64,000 nucleotides of DNA from Methylococcus capsulatus str. Texas = ATCC 19069. Its GTDB lineage: Bacteria; Pseudomonadota; Gammaproteobacteria; Methylococcales; Methylococcaceae. A model generated the notes under the pieces. That model made no database searches and was not told the origin of the DNA. It was given only the letters and a program-made list of their open reading frames with translations. A program made the translations under genes and the position numbers. Every line of letters begins with the position of its first letter. Position 1 is the first letter of the stretch. The stretch spans positions 248,001 to 312,000 of the forward strand of contig NZ_AUKJ01000016.1 of NCBI RefSeq assembly GCF_000424685.1. Reading direction: 5' to 3'. Below are positions 1 through 8,948 of the stretch, piece after piece.

Positions 1-135
1 GTCCGAGCTCCGGACCTGATTCGGCCCGGTCGGAGTGAGGTTGCGCTCCGGGAGGTCGTGCTTCGAGTCGGTCGTGACCCGGAAACGCCGCAGCCGTTCC
101 ACGCGCTGCTGGCCGGCCGGATATCCCTGCTTCGG
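1..135 (-). pseudogene. IS3-family transposase (OrfB) remnant, runs off left edge
   Basis: The minus strand, read in the frame whose last codon is at 1-3, gives a segment containing RFRVTTDSKHDLP followed by PNQV. IS3-family OrfB transposases carry a TTDSKH...LPvapNLL...F...PNQVW block just before the catalytic domain. Here about six residues between LP and the following segment are missing, and the expected W after PNQV is R, so this looks decayed rather than functional. No start codon or element ends are visible and the fragment continues outside the window. Family assignment is by eye from this motif only. Confidence 0.55.
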
Positions 136-281
136 GATTCTCCATCGTCTTCCTTTCCAGGGTGAGGATGATTCTACGTCACCGTTTGAAGACCATTTTT
201 CGAGGGAAGGTCACTCAAGGAAATGTCCGCGTGGCGGTGAACGAGCTCGATGGGATCTCACGATTTGGTCACGCGGGCAAT

Positions 282-317
282 AAAAAAAGCGGCAGGTGAA
301 ATCACCCAAGCCGCTTT
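282..317 (-). terminator. Rho-independent terminator of the tRNA-Arg/tRNA-Pro transcript
   Basis: On the minus strand an AAGCGGC/GCCGCTT stem encloses an inner GGTG/CACC pair and is followed by a run of seven T. It lies 16 bases beyond the 3' end of tRNA-Pro in the direction of tRNA transcription. This is a textbook intrinsic terminator. Confidence 0.85.
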
Positions 318-332
318 CTTGATTTTGGGAAT

Positions 333-409
<77 letters not shown>

Positions 410-465
410 AGATTTACCGCATTTGCTGCGAATGTCCCTGGCTGGGCATTCGTTCAGTCTCAAAA

Positions 466-542
<77 letters not shown>

Positions 543-568
543 GCTGAGCGGACCATTATACAAGATCA

Positions 569-2572
569 TCAGTCGCTTAACAAATTCCGCAGCTGCGCCA
601 GTGAGGCGCGGCCGCGTTCGCGCTTGGTTTCGGGATCGAGCGGCTGGCGGTCGGGCCATTCGAGGTCTTCCTGCGGCAGTTCGGCGAGAAAGCGGCTGGG
701 CTCGCAGCCGATCATTTCGCCGTAACGCTTCCGGTGGCTGCAGTAGCTCAGGGTGAGGTCGCGGCGGGCGCGGGTGATGCCGACGTAGGCGAGGCGGCGC
801 TCTTCTTCGATGTTGTCCTCGTCGATGCTGGTTTGGTGGGGGAGGAGATTTTCCTCCATGCCGACCAGGTAGACATAGGGAAATTCCAGCCCCTTGGCGG
901 CGTGCAGGGTCATGAGGCTGACCCGGTCGCCGGTGTCGTCTTCCTGGTTGCGGTCCAGTACGTCGAGCAGCGTGGCCTTGGCCACGGTTTCGGCCAGGCT
1001 GCGGTTTTCGCCGTCTTTTTCGGCGATGCGCCGGAGCCAGTCGAGCAGTTCGCGCACGTTGCCGAATTTGCGCTCGGCGGCCTTGGCGTCACTGCTGTTT
1101 TCCCGCACCCAGTTTTCGTAACCGATCGTGCCGAGAAAATCGTCGATGATCTTGAAGACGTCTCCGCGTGTGGTGCGGTCGGCGGTATCGGCGATGTGCT
1201 CCCCGAAGCGGCGCAGGCGCTGGACGGCGTTGGCCGGAAGGGATTGTTCCAGGCCCAGTTCGAAGCAGGCGGCGTACAGGCTGATATGACGGCGGTTGGC
1301 GTACTGGCCGAGTTTTTCCAGAGTGGTGGGGCCGATCTCGCGGCGCGGGACGTTGACGATGCGCAGGAAGGCGGCGTCGTCGTCCGGATTCACCAGCAGG
1401 CGCAGGTAGGCCATGACGTCCTTGACCTCCGTGTAGCCGAAGAAGGACGTGCCGCCGCTGATGTGATACGGCACGCTGAATTCCCGCAGCGCGCGCTCGA
1501 ACAGCCGCGACTGGTGGTTGCCGCGGTAGAGAATGGCGTAGTCGGCGAAGCGGGTGTTGTGGCGGAATTTGTGATGCACGATATCGGCGGCGATCTGGCG
1601 TGCTTCGGCGATTTCGTCGCGGTGCCTGAGCACCCGGATCGGGTCGCCTTGGCCCATGGCGCTCCACAGTTTCTTTTCGAAAATGTGCGGATTGTTGCCG
1701 ATGAGCTGGTTGGCGGCCTTGAGGATGCGTCCCATGGAGCGGTAATTCTGTTCGAGCTTGATGACCTTGAGGCGGGGGAAGTCGTTGCGGAGCTGGGCCA
1801 GGTTTTCCGGCTGGGCACCGCGCCAGGCATAGATGGACTGGTCGTCGTCGCCGACCACGGTGAACTTGCCCAAGGTGCCGGTGAGCAGCTTGATGAGTTC
1901 GTACTGGGTCTGGTTGGTGTCCTGGTATTCGTCGACCAGCAGGTAACGGATCTGGTTGCGCCATTTGTCCAGTACCTCCGGGTGCCGCTGGAACAGCATC
2001 ACCGGCAGCAGGATCAGGTCATCGAAATCGACGGCGTTGTAAGCCTTCATGTGGTGCATGTAGGCTTCGTACAGGGCGGCGATTCCGGCCGCATCGGGCT
2101 CGTCGAGCGAGCGGGCACGGTCGGGGGTGATGAAGCGGTTTTTCCAGCGCGAGATGCGCGCGGCGTAGGCGTCGGCTTGCTCCGGGTCGAAGCGGTGGTC
2201 GCCGTGGCGGATCAGTTCCCGCAGCAAAGCCTGCCGGTCCTGCTCATCGAAGATGGAAATGGCGGACTTGAGTTCCAGCGCCTTGTGTTCACGCCGGACG
2301 ATCTCCAGTCCCAGAGCATGGAAGGTGGAGACCGTGAGACCCCGCAGTGACTTGTCGTCGGCCAGCTTGCCGACCCGGCTTTTCATCTCGCGCGCCGCCT
2401 TGTTGGTGAAAGTGACGGCGACGATATGGCGGGCCGGTGTGCCCTGCCGGATCAGGTAGGCGATCTTTTCGGTGATGACGCGGGTTTTGCCGCTGCCGGC
2501 GCCGGCGATCACGAGCAGCGGACAGTCCAGGGTGGTGACCGCCGCGTGTTGCTGGGGGTTGAGACCATTCAT
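569..2572 (-). CDS. rep: ATP-dependent DNA helicase Rep (SF1A)
   Basis: A 3'-5' superfamily 1A helicase that in E. coli removes proteins ahead of replication forks. The 667-residue product (E. coli Rep is 673) shows Walker A AGAGSGKT near the N-terminus, motif [10 protein letters not shown], motif [16 protein letters not shown], motif IV QNYRS, motif [11 protein letters not shown] and motif [12 protein letters not shown]. The start MNGLNPQQ matches the family. The frame stays open upstream, but that part is an out-of-frame reading of comM. The start codon overlaps the comM stop by four bases (ATGA), so the two are translationally coupled. Rep rather than UvrD is chosen on length and motif context. 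Confidence 0.93.
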   Translation of the reverse strand: MNGLNPQQHAAVTTLDCPLLVIAGAGSGKTRVITEKIAYLIRQGTPARHIVAVTFTNKAAREMKSRVGKLADDKSLRGLTVSTFHALGLEIVRREHKALELKSAISIFDEQDRQALLRELIRHGDHRFDPEQADAYAARISRWKNRFITPDRARSLDEPDAAGIAALYEAYMHHMKAYNAVDFDDLILLPVMLFQRHPEVLDKWRNQIRYLLVDEYQDTNQTQYELIKLLTGTLGKFTVVGDDDQSIYAWRGAQPENLAQLRNDFPRLKVIKLEQNYRSMGRILKAANQLIGNNPHIFEKKLWSAMGQGDPIRVLRHRDEIAEARQIAADIVHHKFRHNTRFADYAILYRGNHQSRLFERALREFSVPYHISGGTSFFGYTEVKDVMAYLRLLVNPDDDAAFLRIVNVPRREIGPTTLEKLGQYANRRHISLYAACFELGLEQSLPANAVQRLRRFGEHIADTADRTTRGDVFKIIDDFLGTIGYENWVRENSSDAKAAERKFGNVRELLDWLRRIAEKDGENRSLAETVAKATLLDVLDRNQEDDTGDRVSLMTLHAAKGLEFPYVYLVGMEENLLPHQTSIDEDNIEEERRLAYVGITRARRDLTLSYCSHRKRYGEMIGCEPSRFLAELPQEDLEWPDRQPLDPETKRERGRASLAQLRNLLSD

Positions 2573-4086
2573 CGGTGCGCGGCGCGGTCGAGACGCCGGT
2601 AGCCGATGGCTTCTCCGATGTGGGTGGCTGTGATTGCCTCGCTGCCATCCAGATCGGCGATGGTGCGGGCCAGCTTCAAAATGCGATGGTAGGCGCGGTG
2701 CGACAGATTCAGCCGTGTCATGGCCCGTTCCAACAAGGCGCGTCCCGCACTGTCGGGGGCGCAATGGCGCTCGATCTGACGCGGCGTGAGCAGTGCGTTG
2801 GGCTGGCCGCTGCGGCGGAGCGCCCGCTCGCGGGCGGCAGTCACGCGGGATCGGACCTGAACGCTGGTCTCCTCGCTCGGGGACGCGCCGTCCATAAGTG
2901 TGGCCGGGTCCTGGCGGGGCACGTCGATGTGGATGTCGATCCGGTCCAGGAGAGGTCCGGAGATGCGTGCACGGTAGCGGGCCACCTGTTCGGCCGAGCA
3001 ATGGCAGCGCCCGGAGGCATCGCCCAGATAGCCGCAGGGGCAGGGATTCATCGCGGCGACGAGCTGGAAACGGGCGGGGAAATCCAGCCGTTGGGTGGCG
3101 CGGGAAATGGTGATGGTGCCGCTCTCCAGGGGTTCGCGCAGGACCTCCAGCACCCGCCGGTCGAATTCCGGCAACTCGTCCAGGAACAGCACGCCGTTAT
3201 GGGCCAGCGAAATCTCCCCGGGTTTGGGACTGCTCCCGCCGCCTACCAGCGCCGGTGCGGAGGCAGTGTGATGAGGGGCGCGGTACGGCGGTCGGCGCCA
3301 GACTGCCGGGTCGAAGGGCATCCCGCTGACCGAGGCGACCGCCGCGGTTTCCAATGCTTCCGTCTCGGTCAGGTCGGGCAGGATGCCGGGCATGCGCGAG
3401 GCCAGCATGGATTTACCGGTGCCCGGCGGCCCCAGCATCAGCAGGTTGTGGCGGCCGGCGGCGGCGATCTCCAGGGCGCGCTTGGCCTGGAACTGGCCGC
3501 GGACTTCGGCGAGATCGGGGAATTCCTCGCTTGCCTGAGACGTTTCGGTGCACGGTTCGGCGGCGGCGAGCGGGCGGCTGCCGTCCAGATGGGCGCACAC
3601 GTCCAGCAGATGGCGCGCCGGGAGCACGCAGGCGCCGGAGACCAGCGCCGCTTCGCCGGCATTGTCCCAGGGTACGATCAGGCTGCGCTCGGCACGGCGC
3701 GACTGGAGGGCGACGGGCAAGGCTCCGGGGACCGGACGCAGTTCACCGGTAAGCGCCAGCTCGCCGACACACTCCAGCGCCAGCAGAGGCTCGGTACGGA
3801 TCTGCTTGGAAGCGGCCAGTATGCCGAGGGCGATGGGCAGGTCGAAACGGCCGCCTTCCTTGGGCAGATCGGCCGGGGCCAGGTTGACGGTGATGCGTTG
3901 GGCGGGAAACTCGAAGCCGGTGGTGACGAGAGCGCTGCGCACCCGGTCCTTGCTCTCGCGCACCGCGGTTTCCGGCAGTCCCACGATGGTGAGATTGGGC
4001 AGCCCCGGAGCGATGTGGACTTCCACCGTCACCTCCGGTGCGTCGATGCCCTGGCAGGCGCGGCTGTGGACGATCGCGAGCGCCAT
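2569..4086 (-). CDS. comM: Mg-chelatase-like AAA+ ATPase ComM (YifB family)
   Basis: A 505-residue YifB/ComM protein. In naturally transformable bacteria ComM is a hexameric helicase that promotes branch migration during integration of incoming DNA. An N-terminal ChlI/Lon-S5-like domain contains GLPETAVRESKDRVRSAL. The central AAA+ domain carries Walker A GPPGTGKS and Walker B LFLDELPEF, followed by a cysteine pair region NPCPCGYLGD and a C-terminal Mg-chelatase domain ending in AIGYRRLDR. It lies between ubiK and rep. Together with the pil genes at 51-55 kb it suggests, but does not prove, natural competence. Confidence 0.93.
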   Translation of the reverse strand: MALAIVHSRACQGIDAPEVTVEVHIAPGLPNLTIVGLPETAVRESKDRVRSALVTTGFEFPAQRITVNLAPADLPKEGGRFDLPIALGILAASKQIRTEPLLALECVGELALTGELRPVPGALPVALQSRRAERSLIVPWDNAGEAALVSGACVLPARHLLDVCAHLDGSRPLAAAEPCTETSQASEEFPDLAEVRGQFQAKRALEIAAAGRHNLLMLGPPGTGKSMLASRMPGILPDLTETEALETAAVASVSGMPFDPAVWRRPPYRAPHHTASAPALVGGGSSPKPGEISLAHNGVLFLDELPEFDRRVLEVLREPLESGTITISRATQRLDFPARFQLVAAMNPCPCGYLGDASGRCHCSAEQVARYRARISGPLLDRIDIHIDVPRQDPATLMDGASPSEETSVQVRSRVTAARERALRRSGQPNALLTPRQIERHCAPDSAGRALLERAMTRLNLSHRAYHRILKLARTIADLDGSEAITATHIGEAIGYRRLDRAAHR

Positions 4087-4094
4087 GTCCGGCT

Positions 4095-4346
4095 TCAGGC
4101 GGGAGGCAGTCGTTTTTCCAGTTCGGAGAGGCGGGCTTCGAGTTCCACCAGGCGGGTGCGGGCCCGTTCCAGCACCGCGCGCTGCACATCGAACTCTTCC
4201 CGGCTCACCAGGTTGAGGCGGCTGAGCGTGCCCTGCAGCACGGCGTTGAAATTTTTTTCCAGCTCGTCGCGGACGCCGAGCAGCCCGGTGGGCACGGCGT
4301 CGGCGAGGCGTCTGGAAAGTTCGTCGAGAGTGGTCTTGTCGATCAT
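4095..4346 (-). CDS. ubiK: Ubiquinone biosynthesis accessory factor UbiK (BMFP domain)
   Basis: An 83-residue protein of the YqiC/BMFP family, which assists aerobic ubiquinone synthesis with UbiJ and interacts with membranes. The N-terminal half (MIDKTTLDELSRRLAD, then LEKNFNAVLQG) is the family signature. The C-terminal half is a heptad-like coiled coil rich in Glu, Arg and Leu. The start at 4346 matches the conserved MID N-terminus; a longer in-frame reading up to 4520 runs through the glnK control region and is unlikely. It ends 8 bases before the comM start, suggesting a ubiK-comM-rep transcript. Confidence 0.88.
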   Translation of the reverse strand: MIDKTTLDELSRRLADAVPTGLLGVRDELEKNFNAVLQGTLSRLNLVSREEFDVQRAVLERARTRLVELEARLSELEKRLPPA

Positions 4347-4429
4347 GGCGGTCCGCCTGGAGGTTCGGAATGGGTAAGTGCCGGATGTGCGCCGGCGCGC
4401 CTTAAATTGGTGCGTAATGTTGCGGTCGT

Positions 4430-4446
4430 TTGACAACAAAGGTGCA
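4430..4446 (+). promoter_or_regulatory. Possible NtrC-binding site upstream of glnK
   Basis: The 17-mer TTGACAACAAAGGTGCA has a good right half (GGTGCA) and a poor left half compared with the enterobacterial NtrC consensus TGCACCA-N3-TGGTGCA. It lies about 53 bases upstream of the -24 element of the glnK promoter. A second lone TTGGTGCG half lies at about 4407-4414. The call rests mainly on position and the downstream sigma-54 promoter. Confidence 0.3.
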
Positions 4447-4498
4447 ATTTGTTTGGGGCCAGGGTTTGTTTGGCTCTTGGCTGCTCTTTTATCTCCCG

Positions 4499-4514
4499 TG
4501 GCATGGCTCATGCT
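4499..4514 (+). promoter_or_regulatory. Sigma-54 (-24/-12) promoter of glnK-amtB
   Basis: TGGCATGGCTCATGCT matches the sigma-54 consensus TGGCAC-N5-TTGCW, with GG and GC exactly ten bases apart. Transcription would begin near 4525, giving a leader of about 80 bases before glnK. Sigma-54 control by phosphorylated NtrC is the usual regulation of glnK-amtB. Confidence 0.7.
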
Positions 4515-4570
4515 TTTCATCCAGTGGAGCCATCGGATCGCGCCTGATTCGCCGTGCTAAGGAGACGTGA

Positions 4571-4945
<375 letters not shown>

Positions 4946-4975
4946 CAACGACAACGGACGATGGAGACCCTTCAT

Positions 4976-6418
4976 ATGAAAAACATTCCGACTTTACTGG
5001 TGACTCTGGCGTGCCTCGGTTTCGGTGCCGCCGCGCAGGCCGAAGGCGCCACCGAGATCGTCGAGACCGTGGTCGAGACGGTGCAGCAGGCCGCTACCCC
5101 TGCCGTTCCGACCCCGGACAAGGGTGATACGGCCTGGATGATCGTCGCCACGGTGCTGGTGACCCTGATGGTCATTCCGGGGCTGGCGTTGTTCTACGGC
5201 GGCATGGTCCGCGCCAAGAACATGCTGTCTGTGCTGATGCAGGTCTTCGTGATCTTTTCGCTGATGGCCGTACTCTGGGCCGTCTACGGTTACAGCATCG
5301 CGTTTACCGAAGGGGGCGTCTTCTTCGGCAGTCTGGACAAGGCCTTCCTCGCCGGCGTGACGCCCGATTCGACTGCCGCCACCTTCAGCAAGGGTGTGGT
5401 GATCCCCGAACTGATCTACGTCGCGTTCCAGTTGACCTTCGCCTGCATCACGCCGGCCCTGATCGTCGGTGCCTTTGCCGAGCGCATGAAGTTCAGCGCG
5501 GTGCTGCTGTTCATGGTGTTGTGGTTCACCTTCTCCTATCTGCCGATCGCCCACATGGTGTGGTACTGGGCCGGCCCCGACGCCTATACCGATGCCGCGG
5601 CGGGCGAAAAGGCGACCGCTACCGCCGGCTTCCTGTTTCAAAAGGGTGCGCTGGATTTCGCCGGCGGCACCGTGGTTCACATCAATGCGGGCATCGCCGG
5701 CCTGGTCGGCTGTCTGCTGGTGGGTAAACGCATCGGCTACAAGAAGGAGTCGATGGCGCCGCACAGCGTTCCTATGACCATGATCGGCGCCTCGCTCCTT
5801 TGGGTCGGTTGGTTTGGCTTCAACGCCGGTTCCAACCTGGAGGCCACCGGCACCGCAGCTTTGGCCTTCGTCAACACCATGCTGGCCACCGCTGCCGCGA
5901 CGCTGGCGTGGTCGGCCGTCGAATGGATCGCGCGCGGCAAGCCCAGCATGCTGGGCGGTGCTTCGGGTGCGGTCGCCGGCCTGGTGGCCATCACGCCGGC
6001 CTGCGGTTTCATCGGTCCGATGGGTTCGATCGTGCTGGGTTTGGCGGCCGGCGCGGTGTGCTTCTGGTCCGTGACTACCCTCAAGAATGCGCTGGGCTAT
6101 GACGACTCGCTCGACGTGTTCGGTGTCCACGGCGTGGGCGGTATCATCGGCGCGCTGGGCACCGGCATCTTCGCCTCTCCCGCCCTCGGCGGTGCCGGGG
6201 TCTACGACTATGTGGCCAACGCCGTCGCCGAATACGACATGGTGAGCCAGGTCATCAGCCAGTGCTGGGGTGTGGGCGTCACCATCGTCTGGAGCGGCGT
6301 GGTCTCCCTGATCGCCTACAAGATCGTCGATCTGCTCGTCGGCCTTCGGGTTTCCGAGGAGACCGAGCGTGAGGGATTGGACATCCGTGAGCACGGCGAA
6401 ACCGCCTATCACCCCTGA
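4976..6418 (+). CDS. amtB: Ammonium transporter AmtB
   Basis: An inner-membrane ammonium channel of about 480 residues. A signal peptide ending near AQA is followed by a 30-residue linker and 11 hydrophobic segments beginning at DTAWMIVATVLV. Family signatures include FYGGMVRAKNMLS in the first membrane helices, FAGGTVVHINAGIAGLVG in the middle and DVFGVHGVGGIIGALGTG, which holds one pore histidine. The start at 4976 is preceded by GGAG at 4963-4966 with good spacing; an in-frame ATG at 4961 overlaps that ribosome site and is less likely. Linkage to glnK fits the usual PII-gated AmtB pair. Confidence 0.95.
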   Translation: MKNIPTLLVTLACLGFGAAAQAEGATEIVETVVETVQQAATPAVPTPDKGDTAWMIVATVLVTLMVIPGLALFYGGMVRAKNMLSVLMQVFVIFSLMAVLWAVYGYSIAFTEGGVFFGSLDKAFLAGVTPDSTAATFSKGVVIPELIYVAFQLTFACITPALIVGAFAERMKFSAVLLFMVLWFTFSYLPIAHMVWYWAGPDAYTDAAAGEKATATAGFLFQKGALDFAGGTVVHINAGIAGLVGCLLVGKRIGYKKESMAPHSVPMTMIGASLLWVGWFGFNAGSNLEATGTAALAFVNTMLATAAATLAWSAVEWIARGKPSMLGGASGAVAGLVAITPACGFIGPMGSIVLGLAAGAVCFWSVTTLKNALGYDDSLDVFGVHGVGGIIGALGTGIFASPALGGAGVYDYVANAVAEYDMVSQVISQCWGVGVTIVWSGVVSLIAYKIVDLLVGLRVSEETEREGLDIREHGETAYHP

Positions 6419-6440
6419 CGCCGGGTTTCTTTCCCTGGTT

Positions 6441-6474
6441 CCCTGGCAGGGTATTGGAAGATGCCCTGCCAGGG
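6441..6474 (+). terminator. Strong hairpin after amtB, probable transcript end
   Basis: CCCTGGCAGGG at 6441-6451 pairs perfectly with CCCTGCCAGGG at 6464-6474 around a 12-base loop, 22 bases after the amtB stop. No T run follows, so it may act as an RNA-stabilising 3' structure or as a weak terminator. Confidence 0.5.
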
Positions 6475-6762
6475 GCATGAGCTGGAGGTTCGGGCCGGTT
6501 CCTCGGCGTCGATCACGGCCCCGTCTCCAATCTCATCTGCCGGAGGTCATCTCCGCGCGGATGGCCAGGCTTTCTGTCGTCCGGTTTTCCGCCGAAGAAC
6601 TTTATCCAATGCGTTCGCTTGCGGCCCGCGCGAGGTTCGGCGATCGCATTCGCCTAGTCCTTGGCCTGGGCGGCCAGAAAACGATCGGGATCAAACGGAC
6701 CGGGGTATCGATGCCATCGGGCAGGGGGCCCGGCAATTTGCCGGGTCGCTCTTTCCGCTGCA
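6475..6762. other. Gap between amtB and trxC; no gene seen
   Basis: No reading frame here has a start codon, coding-like composition and a recognisable family. A perfect CCCGGC/GCCGGG hairpin with a five-base loop at 6729-6745 sits 18 bases beyond the trxC stop on the minus strand, without a T tract. It may help end the trxC transcript. Confidence 0.5.
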
Positions 6763-7182
6763 TCAACCGCGTTGCAGCCAATCCATCAAGGGGCCGAAGC
6801 CGAGCGCTCCGCTGATTCGGCGCGTTTCCTGGCCGTGCCGGAACAGCACCAGGGTCGGGACGCTGCGGATGTTGAAACGCTGAGCCGTAGCAGGGGCCCG
6901 GTCGACGTCCAGCTTGGCGACCAGGATCCTGCCATTGAGGGCGTCCGCCGCCTGGGCCACGACCGGTGCGAGGGATCGGCAGGGTCCGCACCAGGTCGCC
7001 CAGAAATCCACCAGCACCGGCAGATCGGAGTGACGGGTGTAAGTATCGAAGCCGCCGTCGTCGAGTTCGACCGGATGGCCGCTCAACAGCGGCGTGGAGC
7101 AGCGGCCGCATTTGGGCTGCTCGCCGAGCCGGTCGGCAGGCACGCGGTTGCGGGTGAGGCAGGCCGGGCAGACCAGTTGCAT
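6763..7182 (-). CDS. trxC: Thioredoxin 2 (zinc-binding, TrxC type)
   Basis: A 139-residue disulfide reductase. The N-terminal 30 residues hold two zinc-ligand pairs (CPAC and CGRC) that distinguish TrxC from TrxA. The thioredoxin fold follows with active site WATWCGPCRSLAP and the cis-proline region RSVPTLVLF. It is cytoplasmic. In E. coli trxC belongs to the OxyR regulon, but no OxyR site was identified here. The gene starts two bases downstream of the DUF2892 gene on the same strand, so they are almost certainly co-transcribed. Confidence 0.92.
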   Translation of the reverse strand: MQLVCPACLTRNRVPADRLGEQPKCGRCSTPLLSGHPVELDDGGFDTYTRHSDLPVLVDFWATWCGPCRSLAPVVAQAADALNGRILVAKLDVDRAPATAQRFNIRSVPTLVLFRHGQETRRISGALGFGPLMDWLQRG

Positions 7183-7184
7183 GG

Positions 7185-7403
7185 CTATTCCGTGCCGCAG
7201 GCGCTTTTCACGCCCAGTTTCCGCAAGATGCTTTCCAGCGGACAGAAGCGGGTAAAGCCGCTCTGGAACAGGTTGGCACCGACGAAGGCGGTGAACCAGA
7301 GCCAGTTGGCGTTGACGAAGAGGGGGCTGGCTTCCACGCCGAGGGACAGGGAGAGCAGGATGAAAAAGCCGGCGACGATACGTACCCAGCGTTCAGTAGT
7401 CAT
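7185..7403 (-). CDS. Small inner-membrane protein, DUF2892 (YgaP-like transmembrane domain)
   Basis: A 72-residue protein with two hydrophobic segments separated by a short loop and the conserved tail FTRFCPLESILRKLGV, which matches the DUF2892 domain. That domain also forms the membrane part of the rhodanese YgaP. The start is the ATG at 7403 (MTTERWVRIVAG); the frame stays open far upstream but that portion is antisense to efflux genes. Coupling to trxC suggests a membrane-associated redox or sulfur role, which is inference from context. The exact function of the stand-alone domain is unknown. Confidence 0.82.
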   Translation of the reverse strand: MTTERWVRIVAGFFILLSLSLGVEASPLFVNANWLWFTAFVGANLFQSGFTRFCPLESILRKLGVKSACGTE

Positions 7404-7554
7404 GGTATTCACCCAGGTCATTCCAGTAAATTCTAATATTCTCACGAAACATGGATTTGTAAAGAGGGACCGCTGAACGATCGGGAGGCGTCTCCGGCCC
7501 GGGGCGCGTGTTAAACTCGGAAACTCTTCCCGCCATAGAGCCGATGCGACGATT

Positions 7555-7818
7555 ATGCTCCCAGTCCGCATGTATAGCACAGCCATGTGTCCTTTCTGCT
7601 CGGCGGCCGAGCGGCTGTTGAAGTCCAAGGGGGTCGTGGAGATCGAAAAGATCCGGGTCGACCTGGATCCCGCCAGATTCCAGGAAATGATGACGATCAC
7701 CCACCGCCGCACCGTGCCGCAGATTTTCATCGGCGACAGGCACGTGGGCGGGTTCGACGATCTGGCTGCGCTGGAGCGCACCGGCGAGCTGGGCGAGCTG
7801 CTGTCCGGCCCGGCCTGA
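7555..7818 (+). CDS. grxC: Glutaredoxin 3 (GrxC type)
   Basis: An 87-residue dithiol glutaredoxin with active site CPFC near residue 12, the TVPQIFIGDRHVGG glutathione-binding segment with cis-proline, and the terminal DDLAALERTGEL helix. It reduces disulfides and glutathionylated proteins using glutathione. It is divergent from the trxC-DUF2892 pair, so two thiol-redox units share the 150-base control region 7404-7554. The efflux adaptor gene follows 47 bases downstream and could be co-transcribed. Confidence 0.92.
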   Translation: MLPVRMYSTAMCPFCSAAERLLKSKGVVEIEKIRVDLDPARFQEMMTITHRRTVPQIFIGDRHVGGFDDLAALERTGELGELLSGPA

Positions 7819-7865
7819 CATTTCCTTTCCGCTTCATTTGCCACCGGTTCGAGGGGCGTCCCTCC

Positions 7866-8948
7866 ATGTCCAACAAAAGTTTCGGCGTTCTGGTCCTGGC
7901 CGCTTCGCTGGCTGCCATCGCCGGATGGTGGCGACATACCGCGACGCCGCCGGCAGCGGTGCCGCCCGCCGACGTGCGGGTGCCGCCGTCGGTCCCGGTG
8001 TTCGTGGCGCGGGTCTGGGCTGAGTCCGTCGACGATGCCATCGACGCCGTCGGTACCCTCTTGGCTGACGAGTCGGTCGTGATCCGCCCGGAGGTCCCGG
8101 GACGGGTCAAAGCGATCCGGTTCACCGAGGGTAAACCGGTCAGGGCGGGCGAGGTGCTGATCGAGCTCGAGCAGGACGAATACCGGGCGGCCTTGGCCCA
8201 GAGTCTGGCCCAGCAGGAGCTGGACCAGGCCAACTTCGCGCGCATGAAGGCGATGCGTGAGCGCGCCCATGTCAGTGCCCAGCAGTACGACGAGGCCGTG
8301 TCCAAGCTCAAGTATTCGAACGCCCTGGTGGAGCGGGACCGGGTGCTGCTGCAGAAGACCGTGCTGCGCGCGCCGTTCGACGGCATCGTCGGTATCCGGC
8401 AGGTCAGCGTCGGGGAATACCTTGACAAGGGCAAGGCGCTGGTCAACCTGGAGGCCCTGGACCCGGTCAAGCTGGATTTCAAGGTGCCGGAGAAGTATGC
8501 CGGTACCGTGACGAGGGGGCTCGCCCTGACTGCCGAGGTGGCGGCTTATCCCGGGCGGGTTTTTTCCGGCCAGGTCTACGCCGTGGACCCGCGTCTCGAG
8601 GAGGAAAGCCGCGCCCTGAGGGTGAGGGCGCGGCTGCCGAACCCCGATCGGGCACTGCGTCCGGGTATGTTCGCGCGTATCCATCTGGCACTGGGCGCGG
8701 CGCGCAGGGCGCTTTTCGTGCCGGAGTCCGCCCTGGTGGTGAAGGGCAGCTCCGCGTCGGTGTTCCGGGTGGTAGCCGGCAAGGCGGTCGCGACTCCGGT
8801 GGCGATTGGCGCGCGCTACAAGGGCAAGGTCGAAATCGTGCAGGGGCTCGCCGAGGGTGACAGCGTCGTGACCGAAGGCCAGGTCAAGCTTCGCGACGGG
8901 GCCCCGGTCGCGGTTCTCGAAGCGAAGGAAAATCCGCCCGCCCCATGA
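7866..8948 (+). CDS. RND efflux periplasmic adaptor (membrane fusion protein)
   Basis: A 360-residue HlyD/AcrA-type adaptor. An N-terminal membrane anchor (residues about 5-22) is followed by a Pro/Val-rich linker, the first half of the lipoyl domain (VRPE...GRVKAIRFTEGKPVRAGEVL), a short alpha-helical hairpin (about residues 95-150), the second lipoyl half (APFDGIVGIRQVSVGEYL) and beta-barrel and membrane-proximal domains. It links the inner-membrane pump to an outer-membrane channel. Its stop overlaps the RND start by four bases. No outer-membrane factor gene is adjacent. Substrate unknown. Confidence 0.9.
   Translation: MSNKSFGVLVLAASLAAIAGWWRHTATPPAAVPPADVRVPPSVPVFVARVWAESVDDAIDAVGTLLADESVVIRPEVPGRVKAIRFTEGKPVRAGEVLIELEQDEYRAALAQSLAQQELDQANFARMKAMRERAHVSAQQYDEAVSKLKYSNALVERDRVLLQKTVLRAPFDGIVGIRQVSVGEYLDKGKALVNLEALDPVKLDFKVPEKYAGTVTRGLALTAEVAAYPGRVFSGQVYAVDPRLEEESRALRVRARLPNPDRALRPGMFARIHLALGAARRALFVPESALVVKGSSASVFRVVAGKAVATPVAIGARYKGKVEIVQGLAEGDSVVTEGQVKLRDGAPVAVLEAKENPPAP

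Noticed and set aside
734-2350. 538-codon plus-strand frame opposite rep
   Set aside because: It is the antisense of a helicase gene with all motifs; its product is a Gly/Val/Ala-rich shadow without a family. Similar long antisense frames opposite amtB, the RND gene, valS and others were rejected for the same reason.
2573-3001. N-terminal extension of Rep by about 143 residues
   Set aside because: The extension is an out-of-frame reading of comM, is Arg/Pro/His-rich without family similarity, and the internal Met gives the conserved Rep N-terminus with a four-base overlap to comM.
4456-4490. Second sigma-54-like element TGGCTC...TGCTC upstream of glnK
   Set aside because: The spacing between GG and GC is nine bases instead of ten; the element at 4499-4514 has correct spacing.
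6659-6800. Minus-strand frame ending RYPGPFDPDRFLAAQAKD just past trxC
   Set aside because: The end reads like a protein tail, but the frame has no start codon between an in-frame stop inside trxC and this end, and it is offset by one from trxC. A frameshifted tail cannot be supported.
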